DNA of 57,553 bases from Verrucomicrobiota bacterium (GTDB taxonomy: Bacteria; Verrucomicrobiota; Verrucomicrobiia; Chthoniobacterales; Terrimicrobiaceae), in contig JAGWWS010000018.1 of assembly GCA_018970255.1 (NCBI GenBank), positions 1 through 57,553 on the forward strand. Direction: 5' to 3'. Of this stretch, positions 17,967 to 27,458 are shown one piece after another (position 1 is the stretch's first letter; each line of letters starts with the position of its first letter). Below the pieces are notes generated by a model. It searched no databases, had not been told where the DNA came from, and saw nothing but the letters and a program-made list of their open reading frames with translations. The translations under genes and the position numbers were made by a program.

Positions 17967-19175
17967 GTGCGCGCCTTGCTCCTTTTCCTGGTGCTCCTCG
18001 CCGCCGCGCCCGTGGCAGCAACTGCGAAACTCTCGCCCCTCGGCGAGAAGCCGGATTGGTCCGAACTCGACGCGTTCCAGCGCACCATCACCCGCGCCGA
18101 ATTTGTTTCCCTCCTCGAAAAAATCTACGCCCCGGATGGCGCTTCCAAGGGGCTCATCGAAATCCACGGGAACTCCGCCCGCATTTCCACCTCGCCCGGC
18201 AAGCCGCCCTACATCCTCGAATTCGCCGAACCCGGCTCCGCAAAACCCGCCCCGCGTTTTTGGAAAACCCGCGCGGAACTTCCCGCACGCCCGTCGAACA
18301 AACCGCTCGCCGGTTTGAAAATCGCAATCGACCCCGGTCACCTCGGCGGCAAGTGGGCGAAAATGGAGGAGCGTTGGTTCCAGATCGGGAACTCGAAACC
18401 CGTCACCGAGGGAGACATGACCCTCCGCGTGGCGAAGATGCTCATCCCCCGCCTGCAGGCTCTCGGCGCGGAAGTCGCCCTCACGCGCACCGGTTCCGAA
18501 CCCGCCACCAGCCTCCGCCCGGCGCAGCTCCGCAAAGCCGCCACCGCAGCCCTCCGCGAGAAGGGCGAGCGAGCGACCCCGTTCGCCGTCCAAAAAGAAA
18601 GCGAGAAGCTTTTCTACCGCACCGCCGAAATCCGCCGCCGCGCCGACATCGTGAATTCCACCATCCGCCCGGACCTCGTCCTCTGCCTCCACTTCAACGC
18701 CGAACCCTGGGGCAACCCCGCCAAACCGACGCTCGTCAAAGAGAACCACCTTCATTTCCTCATCACCGGCGCGTGGAGCCGCAAGGAACTCGAGTTCGAG
18801 GACCAGCGCCATGAAATGCTCCTGAAGCTCCTCAGCCGCTCGTTCGACGAGGAATCCGCCGTCACGAAATCCCTCGCGAAGTCCACCGCCGCCGCCACCG
18901 GTTTGCCGCCCTACATCTACACCGGCGGCACTGTCGTCCGCATCGATTCCGCCGGCTACATCTGGGCGAGGAACCTTCTCGCGAACCGCCTCTTCCGCTG
19001 CCCGGTCATTTACGCCGAGCCGTATGTGATGAATTCCCGAGAAGCCTTCCAGCGCATCCAGGCGGGCGACTACGAAGGGAAAAAAACCATCGCCGGGCGC
19101 GCGCGACCCAGCATTTACCGCGAATACGCGGACGCCATCGCCGCCGGGCTCGCCGCCCATTACCGGCTGGACTGA
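17967..19175 (+). CDS. N-acetylmuramoyl-L-alanine amidase (Amidase_3)
   Basis: A 402-residue secreted enzyme that cuts the amide bond between muramic acid and the stem peptide of peptidoglycan. A signal peptide (VRALLLFLVLLAAAPVAATA) opens the protein from a GTG start; earlier in-frame starts lie inside the divergent gene and would bury the signal peptide. The catalytic domain runs from about residue 110: the first zinc His in IAIDPGHLGG, the Glu ligand in KPVTEGDMT, the second His in LCLHFNAEPWG and the catalytic Glu in VIYAEPYV. All expected zinc and catalytic residues are present. The N-terminal 80 residues match nothing I recognise. Likely periplasmic. Confidence 0.87.
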   Translation: MRALLLFLVLLAAAPVAATAKLSPLGEKPDWSELDAFQRTITRAEFVSLLEKIYAPDGASKGLIEIHGNSARISTSPGKPPYILEFAEPGSAKPAPRFWKTRAELPARPSNKPLAGLKIAIDPGHLGGKWAKMEERWFQIGNSKPVTEGDMTLRVAKMLIPRLQALGAEVALTRTGSEPATSLRPAQLRKAATAALREKGERATPFAVQKESEKLFYRTAEIRRRADIVNSTIRPDLVLCLHFNAEPWGNPAKPTLVKENHLHFLITGAWSRKELEFEDQRHEMLLKLLSRSFDEESAVTKSLAKSTAAATGLPPYIYTGGTVVRIDSAGYIWARNLLANRLFRCPVIYAEPYVMNSREAFQRIQAGDYEGKKTIAGRARPSIYREYADAIAAGLAAHYRLD

Positions 19176-19230
19176 ACCCCGATCCGCTGTTGACACCGCC
19201 ACGCCACGCGCGACACTTTCCGCCCTGCCC

Positions 19231-20040
19231 ATGAAAGTCATTGCGATCACGAACCAGAAGGGCGGCGTCGGAAAGACCACCACCAGTGTCAGCCTCGCCG
19301 CGGCGCTCGCCGAAAAAGGCAAGCGCATCCTGCTCCTCGACCTTGATCCGCAAGGCAGCGCCTCCAGCGTCCTCGACACCCGCGAAGGCGAGAAACACAG
19401 CATCTACGCCGCCCTCATCGGCGAAGCCCCCGCCTCCTCCCTCGCCGCGCCCACGCGCATCCCGAACCTTTTCATCATCCCCTCCGACCTCGACCTCGCC
19501 GGCTCCGAAATCGAGGTCGCCCGCATGGACGACCACATGGTGCGCCTGCGCCGTTGCTGCGACGAACTCCGCGCCGCGAACCTTTTCGACTTCATGCTCA
19601 TCGATTGCCCGCCCTCGCTCGGCGTGCTCATGTCGAACGCCCTCGCCGCCACCGACGAAATCCTCGTCCCCATCCAGTGCGAATACTACGCGCTCGAGGG
19701 GCTCGGGCTCCTGCTCGAAGTCACCGACCGCATCCGCGCCAGCGGCGCCAATCCGGCGCTCGCCGTCTCCGGTCTCCTCCTCACGATGTTCGACGCCCGC
19801 ACGAACCTGAATCCCGCCGTCGAACGCGAGGTCCGCACACACTTCCGCGAAGTCGTTTACGAAACCGTCATCCCGCGCACGGTCCGCTTCGCCGAAGCGC
19901 CCAGCCACGGACGCACGATTTTCGAACACGACCCCCTCGGCTCCGGCGCGAATTCCTACCGCCGGCTCGCCGCGGAATTCCTGGAGAGGCAAAACAAGAA
20001 TGTCTCCTTCATGAATGCCGCGCCCGCCGCTGCGGCGTGA
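19231..20040 (+). CDS. ParA/Soj family ATPase
   Basis: A 269-residue ParA-type ATPase with the deviant Walker A motif KGGVGKTT (residues 10-17), Walker A' LLLDLDPQGSAS and Walker B LIDCPPSLG. Chromosomal members segregate the origin region together with ParB; others position protein complexes. No parB follows it, and the next gene encodes an unrelated exported protein, so it may be an orphan ParA or its ParB lies elsewhere. A TTGACA box at 19190-19195 lies 35 bases before the start and could be its -35 element, although the -10 position is poor (GACACT). Confidence 0.9.
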   Translation: MKVIAITNQKGGVGKTTTSVSLAAALAEKGKRILLLDLDPQGSASSVLDTREGEKHSIYAALIGEAPASSLAAPTRIPNLFIIPSDLDLAGSEIEVARMDDHMVRLRRCCDELRAANLFDFMLIDCPPSLGVLMSNALAATDEILVPIQCEYYALEGLGLLLEVTDRIRASGANPALAVSGLLLTMFDARTNLNPAVEREVRTHFREVVYETVIPRTVRFAEAPSHGRTIFEHDPLGSGANSYRRLAAEFLERQNKNVSFMNAAPAAAA

Positions 20041-20154
20041 TTTATACGCCTGTCAGTCAATAAATTGCGACTTGCGCCCTCGCGCGGTCTGTGCTTTGTT
20101 CCCCAACTGAAGTGCGATCACCCCCGCCGCATCTCGGGATTCAGGGAAACAAAG

Positions 20155-21450
20155 ATGCCAAGCTCCAAACCGCATGTCGCACTCCGCTCGCCCACGGGGA
20201 AAAGCTTTTTCCACCTGCGCCTCTCGCGGCGGTTTTTCAAAATCGCGGGAACGGTCCTCGCCGCCACAGCCGCTGTGGCACTGCTCGGCTACTTTTGGGT
20301 CGATGCCCAAAACAAATCCGGGCGCGGCGGCATCGGGCGGGAATTTGAACTTGCCGCGGGACCCTGGGGAAAAATCAAAGCCCGCCCGGTTTTGATCAAA
20401 GCACCCGCCGAGGTTTTCGATCCCGATTTCCAGCTCGGCGACGGGCTCTGGCATTTCGACAGCGCCTCGCCGCACGCCATCGCCGGCATCCTCCGGGACT
20501 GCGGGCTTTCGGAAAACCAAATCTCCGCGCTGCTCGCCACCCTCCGCCAAGTCCCCGGCAAGCCGAACCTCTCCACGCTCCAACCGCCCGCCGAAACCGT
20601 GGTGTCGCTCGAGCCGGAAACCCGCTCGCGCCTCTACTCACGCCTCGCTCGGCTCGATGCGAACTTTGCGCAATGCCAGCCATTCCGCATGGGCTCGGAC
20701 CACCTCGAGGATTGGCTCGGGCGCTCGGGCGTCGATCCCGACACGCGCGATCTCGTCCGCAAACTTCTCTGGCGCTCGGGCGACACGCTCATGTTCTCGG
20801 ATTACAACCTCGTCGCCGCCCGCATCCCCGATCCCGCGAAGCGCGTGGATTTTCAGCGCCTGCTCGCGGAAAAAGTCGCACTCTTCGCCACCATGGAAAT
20901 CCCTGCCGGAGCCGATGTGGACGGGCTCGTCCAATACTGGGGCGCGGAAGGGCGAACCGAAGCGGTGCGCTCCATCATCGAGTCCGCCGCCGCCTCGGGC
21001 GGGGCGAGCATCGGCATCACCGAAATCCTCCCGCCGTTCGCCCGGCAAAAACTCAACCGCTTCCCGGAGCCCGAGCTTTTGAAAAATTCCCCGCCCGCCT
21101 GCCATTGGTCCACCTTCAACTTTTTCCGGCGGGGCAAGCCCGACGACGCTTTCCACACCGCCGCCGGCGTCGAAAAAGAAATCCGCGAACATTACGACCC
21201 GCTTAAAGGTTCCCCGCGCTTCGGCGACATTGTGCTCCTGAACGAGCCCGACGGCTCGTCGATCCATTCCGCCGTTTTCATCGCGGACGATATCGTTTTC
21301 ACGAAAAACGGTCCCTCCGCCGCCACACCGTGGGTGCTTTCGACGATCGAGGAGATGACCGCATTCTATCCGGTCGGCAAGGCGCTCACCCCGGTCTTCT
21401 ACCGCCACAAAACCGGCGTGGCTTGCGACCAGGGCGGCGCGCTCAATTGA
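20155..21450 (+). CDS. Membrane-anchored protein with NlpC/P60-like C-terminus
   Basis: A 431-residue protein with one N-terminal TM helix (about 29-48, after a basic stretch), so most of it faces the periplasm. The C-terminal third resembles an NlpC/P60-like cysteine peptidase: a possible catalytic Cys in PPACHWSTFNF and, about 60 residues later, FGDIVLLNE...IHSAVFIADDIVFTKNG, where the His would be catalytic. The middle has no recognised domain. It may act on cell-wall peptides, but the assignment rests on a motif-level resemblance. I chose ATG 20155 because the 30 residues upstream are outside the hydrophilic-TM pattern and would overlap the intergenic region. Confidence 0.6.
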   Translation: MPSSKPHVALRSPTGKSFFHLRLSRRFFKIAGTVLAATAAVALLGYFWVDAQNKSGRGGIGREFELAAGPWGKIKARPVLIKAPAEVFDPDFQLGDGLWHFDSASPHAIAGILRDCGLSENQISALLATLRQVPGKPNLSTLQPPAETVVSLEPETRSRLYSRLARLDANFAQCQPFRMGSDHLEDWLGRSGVDPDTRDLVRKLLWRSGDTLMFSDYNLVAARIPDPAKRVDFQRLLAEKVALFATMEIPAGADVDGLVQYWGAEGRTEAVRSIIESAAASGGASIGITEILPPFARQKLNRFPEPELLKNSPPACHWSTFNFFRRGKPDDAFHTAAGVEKEIREHYDPLKGSPRFGDIVLLNEPDGSSIHSAVFIADDIVFTKNGPSAATPWVLSTIEEMTAFYPVGKALTPVFYRHKTGVACDQGGALN

Positions 21451-21494
21451 TTTTCTTTGCCCGCCGCGGCGTGTCCCGTTAGGAAACGGGCGTT

Positions 21495-22688
21495 TTGAAC
21501 CACCCCACTCCATTCCAGTTGAAAATCTTCTGGGCGGCGGTCACGGCACTTTCGTTCCTTGCGATCGCGGCAGTGGTGGTTTTCGTCGGCTCGATCGTCG
21601 TGCGCGGAATTTCCTTCCTGCAGCCGGTTCTCATCCCCGTCGCCGTGGCGGCGATCCTCGCCTTCCTCCTCGAACCAGTGGTGAAATTCCTGATGCGTTC
21701 GGGTTTGAACCGCATTCTTTCGATCATCATCGTCTACATCGCCTTCGCGAGTTTCTTCGCGGGGCTCATTGTTTACATCGTCCCGCCCGCCTACCGCCAA
21801 GGCGTCACGCTCGTCCAAAACTTCCCCTCCTACATCCAGCGCGCGCAAAACCTCGCCGTTTCGACCATCGATTCGCTGCACCGTTTCTCGAAACTCGACT
21901 TCCTCGACCCCGACAAGGAAATCGACGCCGCCACCGCGCAGTTCGCCGCGATCGCCGGCAACGCCGTCAGCGAAGGCACCATCTGGGTCCAACAAAAAAT
22001 TCCCGACCTCGCGGTGGAGTCTGGGCGTTTCCTCCAGCGCAGCCTCGGCGGGTTCCTCGGCGTCTTCGGCCTCCTGCTCAGCCTCATCCTCGTTCCGATC
22101 TTCCTCTTCTTCTTCCTGCGCGACTCGCCGGCGATTGCGGAAAACTGGAGCAGCTACCTGCCGCTCCGGGCATCCCCGTTGAAGAGCGAAATCGTCTCCC
22201 TCGTCGGCGAGGTGAATTCCTACCTCATCGGCTTCTTCCGCGGGCAACTCCTCGTCAGCGTGATCGACGGCATCCTCATCGCCACCGCGCTCCTCATCCT
22301 CGGGCTCGATTTCGCAATCCTCATCGGGATCATGGTCTGCTTCCTCGGGCTCATCCCGTATCTGGGAATGATGATTTGCTACATCCCGGCGGTCATCATC
22401 GCCGCCGCGCAATTCGGCGATTGGTTCCACCCGCTTGCCGTCACCCTCATCTTCATCCTCGCGAACAACCTCGAGGGCATTTTCATCGCGCCAAAAATCG
22501 TCGGCGAATCGGTCGGGCTGCACCCGCTCACGGTCATCCTCTCGGTCCTCGCGTGGAGCCTCATCCTCGGCGGGCTCCTCGGCGCGATCCTCGCCGTCCC
22601 GCTCACAGCAACCCTCAAAGTTCTTCTCAAACGCTACTTCTGGGACAAACCCGCGCGCCCTGCCGCAGGGGAATCCCCACCCGCCTGA
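21495..22688 (+). CDS. AI-2E family transporter (PerM-type permease)
   Basis: A 397-residue protein with about eight TM helices and the family's long central extracytoplasmic segment (about 85-175). It ends with the typical motifs [16 protein letters not shown] and [32 protein letters not shown]. Family members have been proposed to export autoinducer-2 or act in Na+/H+ exchange; the substrate here is unknown. The start at 21495 is an ATG just after a GC-rich spacer. The short region upstream holds no visible promoter. Confidence 0.9.
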   Translation: MNHPTPFQLKIFWAAVTALSFLAIAAVVVFVGSIVVRGISFLQPVLIPVAVAAILAFLLEPVVKFLMRSGLNRILSIIIVYIAFASFFAGLIVYIVPPAYRQGVTLVQNFPSYIQRAQNLAVSTIDSLHRFSKLDFLDPDKEIDAATAQFAAIAGNAVSEGTIWVQQKIPDLAVESGRFLQRSLGGFLGVFGLLLSLILVPIFLFFFLRDSPAIAENWSSYLPLRASPLKSEIVSLVGEVNSYLIGFFRGQLLVSVIDGILIATALLILGLDFAILIGIMVCFLGLIPYLGMMICYIPAVIIAAAQFGDWFHPLAVTLIFILANNLEGIFIAPKIVGESVGLHPLTVILSVLAWSLILGGLLGAILAVPLTATLKVLLKRYFWDKPARPAAGESPPA

Positions 22689-22743
22689 TCCCAGATTTGG
22701 ATTGAACCGCGGCCCCGTCCATGGCTTCTTCTTCTCCCAGTTT

Positions 22744-23172
22744 ATGAAAAATTCTTCCCTGGTCGTCCTCGGCGCCGCATCCATAGTCGCCTTCCTCGCG
22801 GCTTGCGAGACCACCACAAACAACCGCCCCTACAACCGTGGCACAAACCGCTTCGGCTACGGGGCGACCGTTCCCACCACCGTCACCACCTTCATCACGC
22901 CCACCCCCACGCCCGAAGGGTTTGTCTCCGACCAGGCGATTGTCGATCCCTTCGCGCCGCCCACGCCCACTCCCACGCCTTTTGCAACGCCCACGCCTGA
23001 TCCCGCCGCAGCCGCCGCCCGCGACCTTCCCTACGGCACTCCCGTCCCGGGCAAATCCGGCTTCGTCACCAGCCCCCACTCCCCCTACGCCGGCTATGTC
23101 GATGTCCGCGGCTTCCCGCCCGGCACCGAAGTGAAGTGCCCCTACTCGGGCAAGATCTTCCTCGTTCCCTGA
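22744..23172 (+). CDS. Proline/threonine-rich lipoprotein
   Basis: A 142-residue putative lipoprotein: signal peptide with lipobox ([10 protein letters not shown], Cys at about residue 21), then low-complexity PT-rich stretches ([21 protein letters not shown]) and a compact C-terminal block with [28 protein letters not shown]. The C-terminal block resembles a short conserved domain I have seen in verrucomicrobial lipoproteins but cannot name. It overlaps tyrA: its stop lies at 23170-23172, inside the longest tyrA reading, so it is likely the first gene of the tyrA-aroA-cmk-plsC chain. Confidence 0.75.
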   Translation: MKNSSLVVLGAASIVAFLAACETTTNNRPYNRGTNRFGYGATVPTTVTTFITPTPTPEGFVSDQAIVDPFAPPTPTPTPFATPTPDPAAAAARDLPYGTPVPGKSGFVTSPHSPYAGYVDVRGFPPGTEVKCPYSGKIFLVP

Positions 23173-24017
23173 GCCGACCGGTCGCCATCCTCGGCCCCGG
23201 GCTCATCGGCGGTTCGCTGGCGATGGCGCTCCGCCGTGGACCAAACCCACGGCCCGTTTCCGTCTGGGCGCGGCGGGCGGAAGCCGTTGAACAGGCGGGA
23301 AAATACCTCCCCGGTTGCCGCGTTTCCACCGATCTCGCCGCGATCGTCGGCGATTGCTCCATCGCGGTCCTTTGCCTCCCGCCGAAATCCATCGTTTCAC
23401 TGGGACCCGAACTCGCAAAACTCCTGCCGCCCGACGCCGCCGCGACAGATGCAGGGAGCGTGAAGCGTTCGATTGTCGAGGGGCTCGAGCCCATCCTCGG
23501 CGGGCGGTTCGTGGGCGCACACCCGATGGCTGGCTCGGAGCGCAACGGCATCGCCGCCGCCTCTGCCGATTTATACGATGGAGCCGTTTGCATCCTCACG
23601 CCCACGCCGGCTTCGAACCCCGCCGCGTTGGAATCCGTCCGCAGCCTTTGGCGCGAGACCGGATGCCGCCTCGTGGAAATGGCTGCCGCGGACCACGACC
23701 GCGCCGTTGCCCGCATCAGCCACCTGCCCCATGCCGCCGCCGCCAGTTTGGTCCATGCAGCACTTTCCGCCGATGCCTCTGTTGCGAAACTCGCTGCCGG
23801 CGGGTTCCGCGATTCCACCCGCATCGCCTCGTCCGCCCCGGCGATGTGGTCGGAAATCCTCCTGGACAACGCCGCCGAAGTCTCTGCGGGAATCGCCGAC
23901 TTGCAAACCCGCCTCGGCGAATTGAAACTCGCCCTCGAAAGCGGAAACCGTCCAGCCGTCGAAGCGTTCCTCTCGGGCGCACGGGAACTCCGCGCGAAAC
24001 CGCAGCCCGAACCATGA
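23136..24017 (+). CDS. tyrA: Prephenate dehydrogenase
   Basis: A 293-residue enzyme (if the ATG at 23136 is used) that oxidatively decarboxylates prephenate to 4-hydroxyphenylpyruvate in tyrosine synthesis. The NAD-binding motif is [17 protein letters not shown]; the substrate domain shows [26 protein letters not shown] and [12 protein letters not shown]. The start is unclear. ATG 23136 overlaps the lipoprotein gene by 37 bases and adds 11 residues in front of the Rossmann motif. A CTG at 23169 forms a CTGA overlap with the lipoprotein stop and fits the other couplings in this operon. aroA follows with an ATGA overlap. Confidence 0.9.
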   Translation: MPLLGQDLPRSLSRPVAILGPGLIGGSLAMALRRGPNPRPVSVWARRAEAVEQAGKYLPGCRVSTDLAAIVGDCSIAVLCLPPKSIVSLGPELAKLLPPDAAATDAGSVKRSIVEGLEPILGGRFVGAHPMAGSERNGIAAASADLYDGAVCILTPTPASNPAALESVRSLWRETGCRLVEMAAADHDRAVARISHLPHAAAASLVHAALSADASVAKLAAGGFRDSTRIASSAPAMWSEILLDNAAEVSAGIADLQTRLGELKLALESGNRPAVEAFLSGARELRAKPQPEP

Positions 24018-25423
24018 CCACCCACCGGGGAATGTCCGCCGAAAAATCCCTCACCTCGCGCCGAGCCGCGCGCATCGATACGGAGATCTCCGTCCCGCCC
24101 GACAAAAGCATTTCCCACCGCGCCGTCCTCATCGCCTCGCTTTCGAACGGCACTTGCGAAATCTCGAATTTCCTCGAAGGCGAGGATTGCCGCAGCACTG
24201 TTGCCGCGATGCGCAGCCTCGGCGTGAAAATCGAATCCCCCGAGCCCGGGCGCGTCGTCGTCCAAGGTTGCTCCGGGCGTTTCTCCCAGCCGGCGGGCGA
24301 CATCGATTGCGGCAACTCCGGCACCACCATGCGCCTCCTCTCGGGCATCCTCGCCGCCCGCCCAATCCAATCGCGCCTCACCGGCGACCCGTCTTTGTCG
24401 AAACGCCCGATGCGCCGCGTCATCGGGCCCCTCGGTCTTATGGGCGCGAGACTCACCGCGGAAGGCGAAAAATCCTGCCCGCCCCTCCGCATCGAGGGTT
24501 CCTCCGAACTCAATGGCATCGAATACCGCCTCCCCGTCGCCAGCGCACAGGTCAAAAGCGCCGTCCTCCTTGCGGGCCTCGCCTCGAAAGGCGAAACCAC
24601 CGTCATCGAAACAGTCCGCTCACGCGACCACACGGAGCGCATGTTCGACCGCTTCCAAATCCAGTCGAAGCGCGAAGAAATCTGGGAAAACAAAAACCTC
24701 CCCGCCCGCAGCCTCGTGGAAATCCGCACCACCGTCCAAGGCGGGCAAGTCCCCGAAGCCGTCGATGTCGCAGTCCCGGGCGATATTTCCAGCGCTGCGT
24801 TCTGGCTCGTCGCCGCCGCCGCGCAACCCGATTCCCGCCTCGTCGTGAAAAATGTCGGCCTCAACCCGACCCGCACCGGCATCATCGATGTCCTCTTCCG
24901 CATGGGCGCCCGCATCCGCGAGGTCATCGAAACCAATGTCCAGGGCGAACCCCTCGGCAGCATCGACATCAAGGGCGTCCGCCTCCGCGCCACCACCATC
25001 CAGGGCGCGGAAATCCCGAATGTCATCGACGAAATCCCCATCCTTTCCGTCGCCGCCGCGCTCGCCGAGGGCACCACGGTCATCCGCGACGCCTCCGAAC
25101 TCCGCGTGAAGGAAACCGACCGCATCGCCGCCGTCGCCGCGAACCTCCGCCTCATGGGTGTCACGGTCGAGGAGTTCCCCGATGGAATGGCAATCACCGG
25201 TTGCCCGCGCCTCAAGGGCGCAACGCTCCAATGCCACCACGACCACCGGATCGCCATGGCGTTCGCCATCGCCGGGCTTTTCGCGGATGGCGAGACCACC
25301 ATTGAAAATGTGGCGTGTGTGGACACCTCCTACCCGGGCTTCGCCGAAACACTCGCCGAATTCATCGGCGGCGGCGCGCCCGCCCGCTCCACACCCGTCC
25401 CCGTGGCGGCAACCGCGAATTGA
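24014..25423 (+). CDS. aroA: 3-phosphoshikimate 1-carboxyvinyltransferase (EPSP synthase)
   Basis: A 469-residue enzyme, with about 25 extra N-terminal residues, that joins phosphoenolpyruvate to shikimate 3-phosphate in the shikimate pathway. Landmarks: VPPDKSISHRAVLIASL (about 26-42), GNSGTTMRLLSGIL, VASAQVKSAVLLAGL and RVKETDRIAAVAANL with CHHDHRIAMAF near the C-terminus, including the catalytic residues. The motif GNSGTTMR has a Thr-Thr pair where many enzymes have GNAGTAMR; this Gly-Ser-Gly-Thr form occurs in class II enzymes. The ATG at 24014 overlaps the tyrA stop (ATGA). cmk starts one base after the stop. Confidence 0.96.
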   Translation: MTTHRGMSAEKSLTSRRAARIDTEISVPPDKSISHRAVLIASLSNGTCEISNFLEGEDCRSTVAAMRSLGVKIESPEPGRVVVQGCSGRFSQPAGDIDCGNSGTTMRLLSGILAARPIQSRLTGDPSLSKRPMRRVIGPLGLMGARLTAEGEKSCPPLRIEGSSELNGIEYRLPVASAQVKSAVLLAGLASKGETTVIETVRSRDHTERMFDRFQIQSKREEIWENKNLPARSLVEIRTTVQGGQVPEAVDVAVPGDISSAAFWLVAAAAQPDSRLVVKNVGLNPTRTGIIDVLFRMGARIREVIETNVQGEPLGSIDIKGVRLRATTIQGAEIPNVIDEIPILSVAAALAEGTTVIRDASELRVKETDRIAAVAANLRLMGVTVEEFPDGMAITGCPRLKGATLQCHHDHRIAMAFAIAGLFADGETTIENVACVDTSYPGFAETLAEFIGGGAPARSTPVPVAATAN

Positions 25424-25424
25424 C

Positions 25425-26066
25425 ATGGTCATCGCGATCGACGGTCCCGCCGCCTCAGGGAAAAGCAGCGTCGCCCGCCGCCTCGCGCGCAAAATCGGTT
25501 TCGACTATGTGAACTCCGGCGCGATGTATCGCGCCGTGACCTGGGAACTCCTCCGCGAGGGCATCGACCCCGCGCGCAGCGAATCCGTCGAAGCCGCCCT
25601 CGCACGCATATCGCTGGACTGCGGCTTCTCCGGCGATGGCGAGTTCTTCATCCGCGTGAATTCCGAACTCCCAGAGGTAGAACTCCGAGAAAGCTCCGTG
25701 AATTCCCAAGTCTCCGAAGTTTCGACCATTCCCGCCGTCCGCCGCCTCATCGGCTCACGCCTCCACGCCGTCGCCGCAGGCCGCCGCGTCGTGATGGAAG
25801 GCCGCGACATCGGAACCGCCGTCTTCCCCGAAACCCCGCACAAATTCTACCTCGACGCATCTCCCGAGGTCCGCCGCCGCCGCCGCGCCGCCGAAGGGCA
25901 CAACGACAGCATCGAAAAACGCGACCGCATCGACTCGACCCGCCGCCACGCCCCGCTCAGCGTCGCGCCGGATGCGAATGTCATCGACACCTCCCACCTC
26001 ACGCTCGAGGGCGTGGTCGAAGCCATCTCCGGGATCCTCCGCCAACGCGGCATCGGACAAGAGTGA
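25425..26066 (+). CDS. cmk: Cytidylate kinase
   Basis: A 213-residue P-loop kinase that phosphorylates CMP and dCMP. Walker A is DGPAASGKSS (residues 6-15), followed by YVNSGAMYRAVT; the substrate-binding region includes GRDIGTAVFP and the LID region RRRRAAE. The length matches the short (about 220-residue) bacterial type. The order aroA-cmk-plsC is a recurring arrangement in bacteria (often with rpsA downstream, absent here). The stop codon overlaps the plsC GTG start (GTGA), so translation is coupled. Confidence 0.96.
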   Translation: MVIAIDGPAASGKSSVARRLARKIGFDYVNSGAMYRAVTWELLREGIDPARSESVEAALARISLDCGFSGDGEFFIRVNSELPEVELRESSVNSQVSEVSTIPAVRRLIGSRLHAVAAGRRVVMEGRDIGTAVFPETPHKFYLDASPEVRRRRRAAEGHNDSIEKRDRIDSTRRHAPLSVAPDANVIDTSHLTLEGVVEAISGILRQRGIGQE

Positions 26067-26677
26067 CCATCGTTTACAACATTTTCTACAACCTGGCGAA
26101 GCTCGTCGCCCGGATGTTCTACGCGATGCGCATCGTCCACCCGGAGCGCCTCGTGGAATCGGGTCCGCTCATCATCGCCGTCAACCACACGAGCTTCCTC
26201 GACCCCCCGCTCGCCGGTATTTGCTACCGCCGCGGCGTGTTTTACCTCGCGAGGAAATCGCTCCTCTCCTGGCCGTTCTTCGGACCCCTGTTCCCGGCGA
26301 TGAATGTCATCCCGGTGGAACGCGATGGAAACGACATGAACGCCCTGCGCGAAGTCATCCGGCGCATCCGCGGCGGGGACGCCGTGGTCCTTTTCCCCGA
26401 GGGCACCCGTTCGCCGGACGGCAGCCTCCAGCGCGCCCGCGCAGGCATCGGGCTCGTCATCGCCCGCACCGGCGCCCCGGTCCAGCCGATCAGGATTTTC
26501 GGTGCCCACGAGGCTTTCCCGAAAAAATCCCTCCGCCTCCGCGCGCCACAAATCTCAGTCGTCGTCGGCGAGCCAGTCCATTTTTCCAAATCCGAGTTGG
26601 ACGACACCTCGCGCGACGCCTACCAAAAACTTGGCGACCGCGTGATGGACGCCATCGCCGCACTGCCACCGCCATGA
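26063..26677 (+). CDS. plsC: 1-acyl-sn-glycerol-3-phosphate acyltransferase
   Basis: A 204-residue membrane-bound acyltransferase that makes phosphatidic acid in phospholipid synthesis. The catalytic HX4D motif is NHTSFLDPPL (about 38-47), and the substrate-binding FPEGTRSPDGS motif lies near residues 111-121. It begins with GTG at 26063, overlapping the cmk stop, and its stop overlaps the next ATG (ATGA). The N-terminal hydrophobic stretch may dip into the membrane. Confidence 0.93.
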   Translation: MTIVYNIFYNLAKLVARMFYAMRIVHPERLVESGPLIIAVNHTSFLDPPLAGICYRRGVFYLARKSLLSWPFFGPLFPAMNVIPVERDGNDMNALREVIRRIRGGDAVVLFPEGTRSPDGSLQRARAGIGLVIARTGAPVQPIRIFGAHEAFPKKSLRLRAPQISVVVGEPVHFSKSELDDTSRDAYQKLGDRVMDAIAALPPP

Positions 26678-26850
26678 TCTCCGAACAAAAATCCGCCGCC
26701 CCGCTCCCTTGGCTCGCGGGAGCCACCGTGCTCGTCTATGTCCTTCTTGTGGCCCTGAGGTTCGTCACGCCGCCCGTCCGCATGGATGTCGAAATCGTCG
26801 TCCCGCCACCACCGCCCGCCGAAGCGCCCGCACCTGCTGCGCCGAATTGA
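26674..26850 (+). CDS. Small single-pass membrane protein, unknown
   Basis: A 58-residue protein with a TM helix at about 13-31 (LAGATVLVYVLLVALRFV) and a proline/alanine-rich tail (VPPPPPAEAPAPAAPN) that likely lies outside. It overlaps plsC by an ATGA, giving strong positional support that it is translated. I recognise no family. It may be a membrane-associated helper of the plsC enzyme, but that is a guess. Confidence 0.6.
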   Translation: MISEQKSAAPLPWLAGATVLVYVLLVALRFVTPPVRMDVEIVVPPPPPAEAPAPAAPN

Positions 26851-26887
26851 AGTTTCGCACCCGCCGCCGCGCGATTAGGTTCCAACA

Positions 26888-27412
26888 GTGATCCAGCCCC
26901 ACGATTTCCACTACGCCATGGAGAACACGCGGATCGTTCTCATGCCGCAAAGCGCCATCGAGACCTTCGGCTCGACGCGTTTCCATTTTTCCCTCGTGAG
27001 CGAACTCCTCGACTCGGTCGACACCGTCCGCGTCCGCTCGGGCGTCATCGAGGCGGAACGCCCGCGCATCCTCTCGCCGCAGCATTTCAGCAAACTGCTC
27101 CTCGAAGGCTTCGGCGACCAGGCGCGCGAGTTCGCCGATTGGCTCGAGTCGAACCCCGATGCCGCCCGCATCCTCCGCTACGGTTTCCAATTCCGGAAAA
27201 CGAACCTCTCCGAGGAAATCCTCCGCGAACCGGTCGAAACCGCGCTCGAACTCGTTGGCGAGCGCATCCGCAAAAGCGAGGACCCCTTCGGCGCCCTCAT
27301 CGCCGGCGTGGACGATGCCTGGGAAGTCTGCCTCCTGAAGTTCTCCATGGAGATGATCCAGCGCTCCGCGGGCGAAAACATGGCCGAGTGGAAACGCCGG
27401 GGCCTCGCTTGA
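26888..27412 (+). CDS. Conserved hypothetical protein, 174 residues
   Basis: A soluble, acidic, helix-rich protein without a signal peptide or membrane segment. The start appears to be GTG 26888 (MIQPHDFHYAMENTRIVLMP). It contains a run ETFGSTRFHFSLVSELLDSVDTVRVRSGVIEAERP followed by LSPQHFSKLLLEGFGDQAREFADWL; no catalytic motif stands out. Gene position between plsC and the LysM gene suggests it is part of the same transcription unit. I recognise no family; the regular sequence and GC-biased codons argue for a real gene. Confidence 0.7.
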   Translation: MIQPHDFHYAMENTRIVLMPQSAIETFGSTRFHFSLVSELLDSVDTVRVRSGVIEAERPRILSPQHFSKLLLEGFGDQAREFADWLESNPDAARILRYGFQFRKTNLSEEILREPVETALELVGERIRKSEDPFGALIAGVDDAWEVCLLKFSMEMIQRSAGENMAEWKRRGLA

Positions 27413-27458
27413 TTTCAGTGGTTCCATTTTCGGAACGCCGCGGATAAAAATTCCCCGA

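Noticed and set aside
22976..23020. PT-repeat region in the lipoprotein gene as a DNA repeat
   Set aside because: The repeat is a short protein low-complexity linker (PTPTP), with silent variation between copies, not a genomic repeat.
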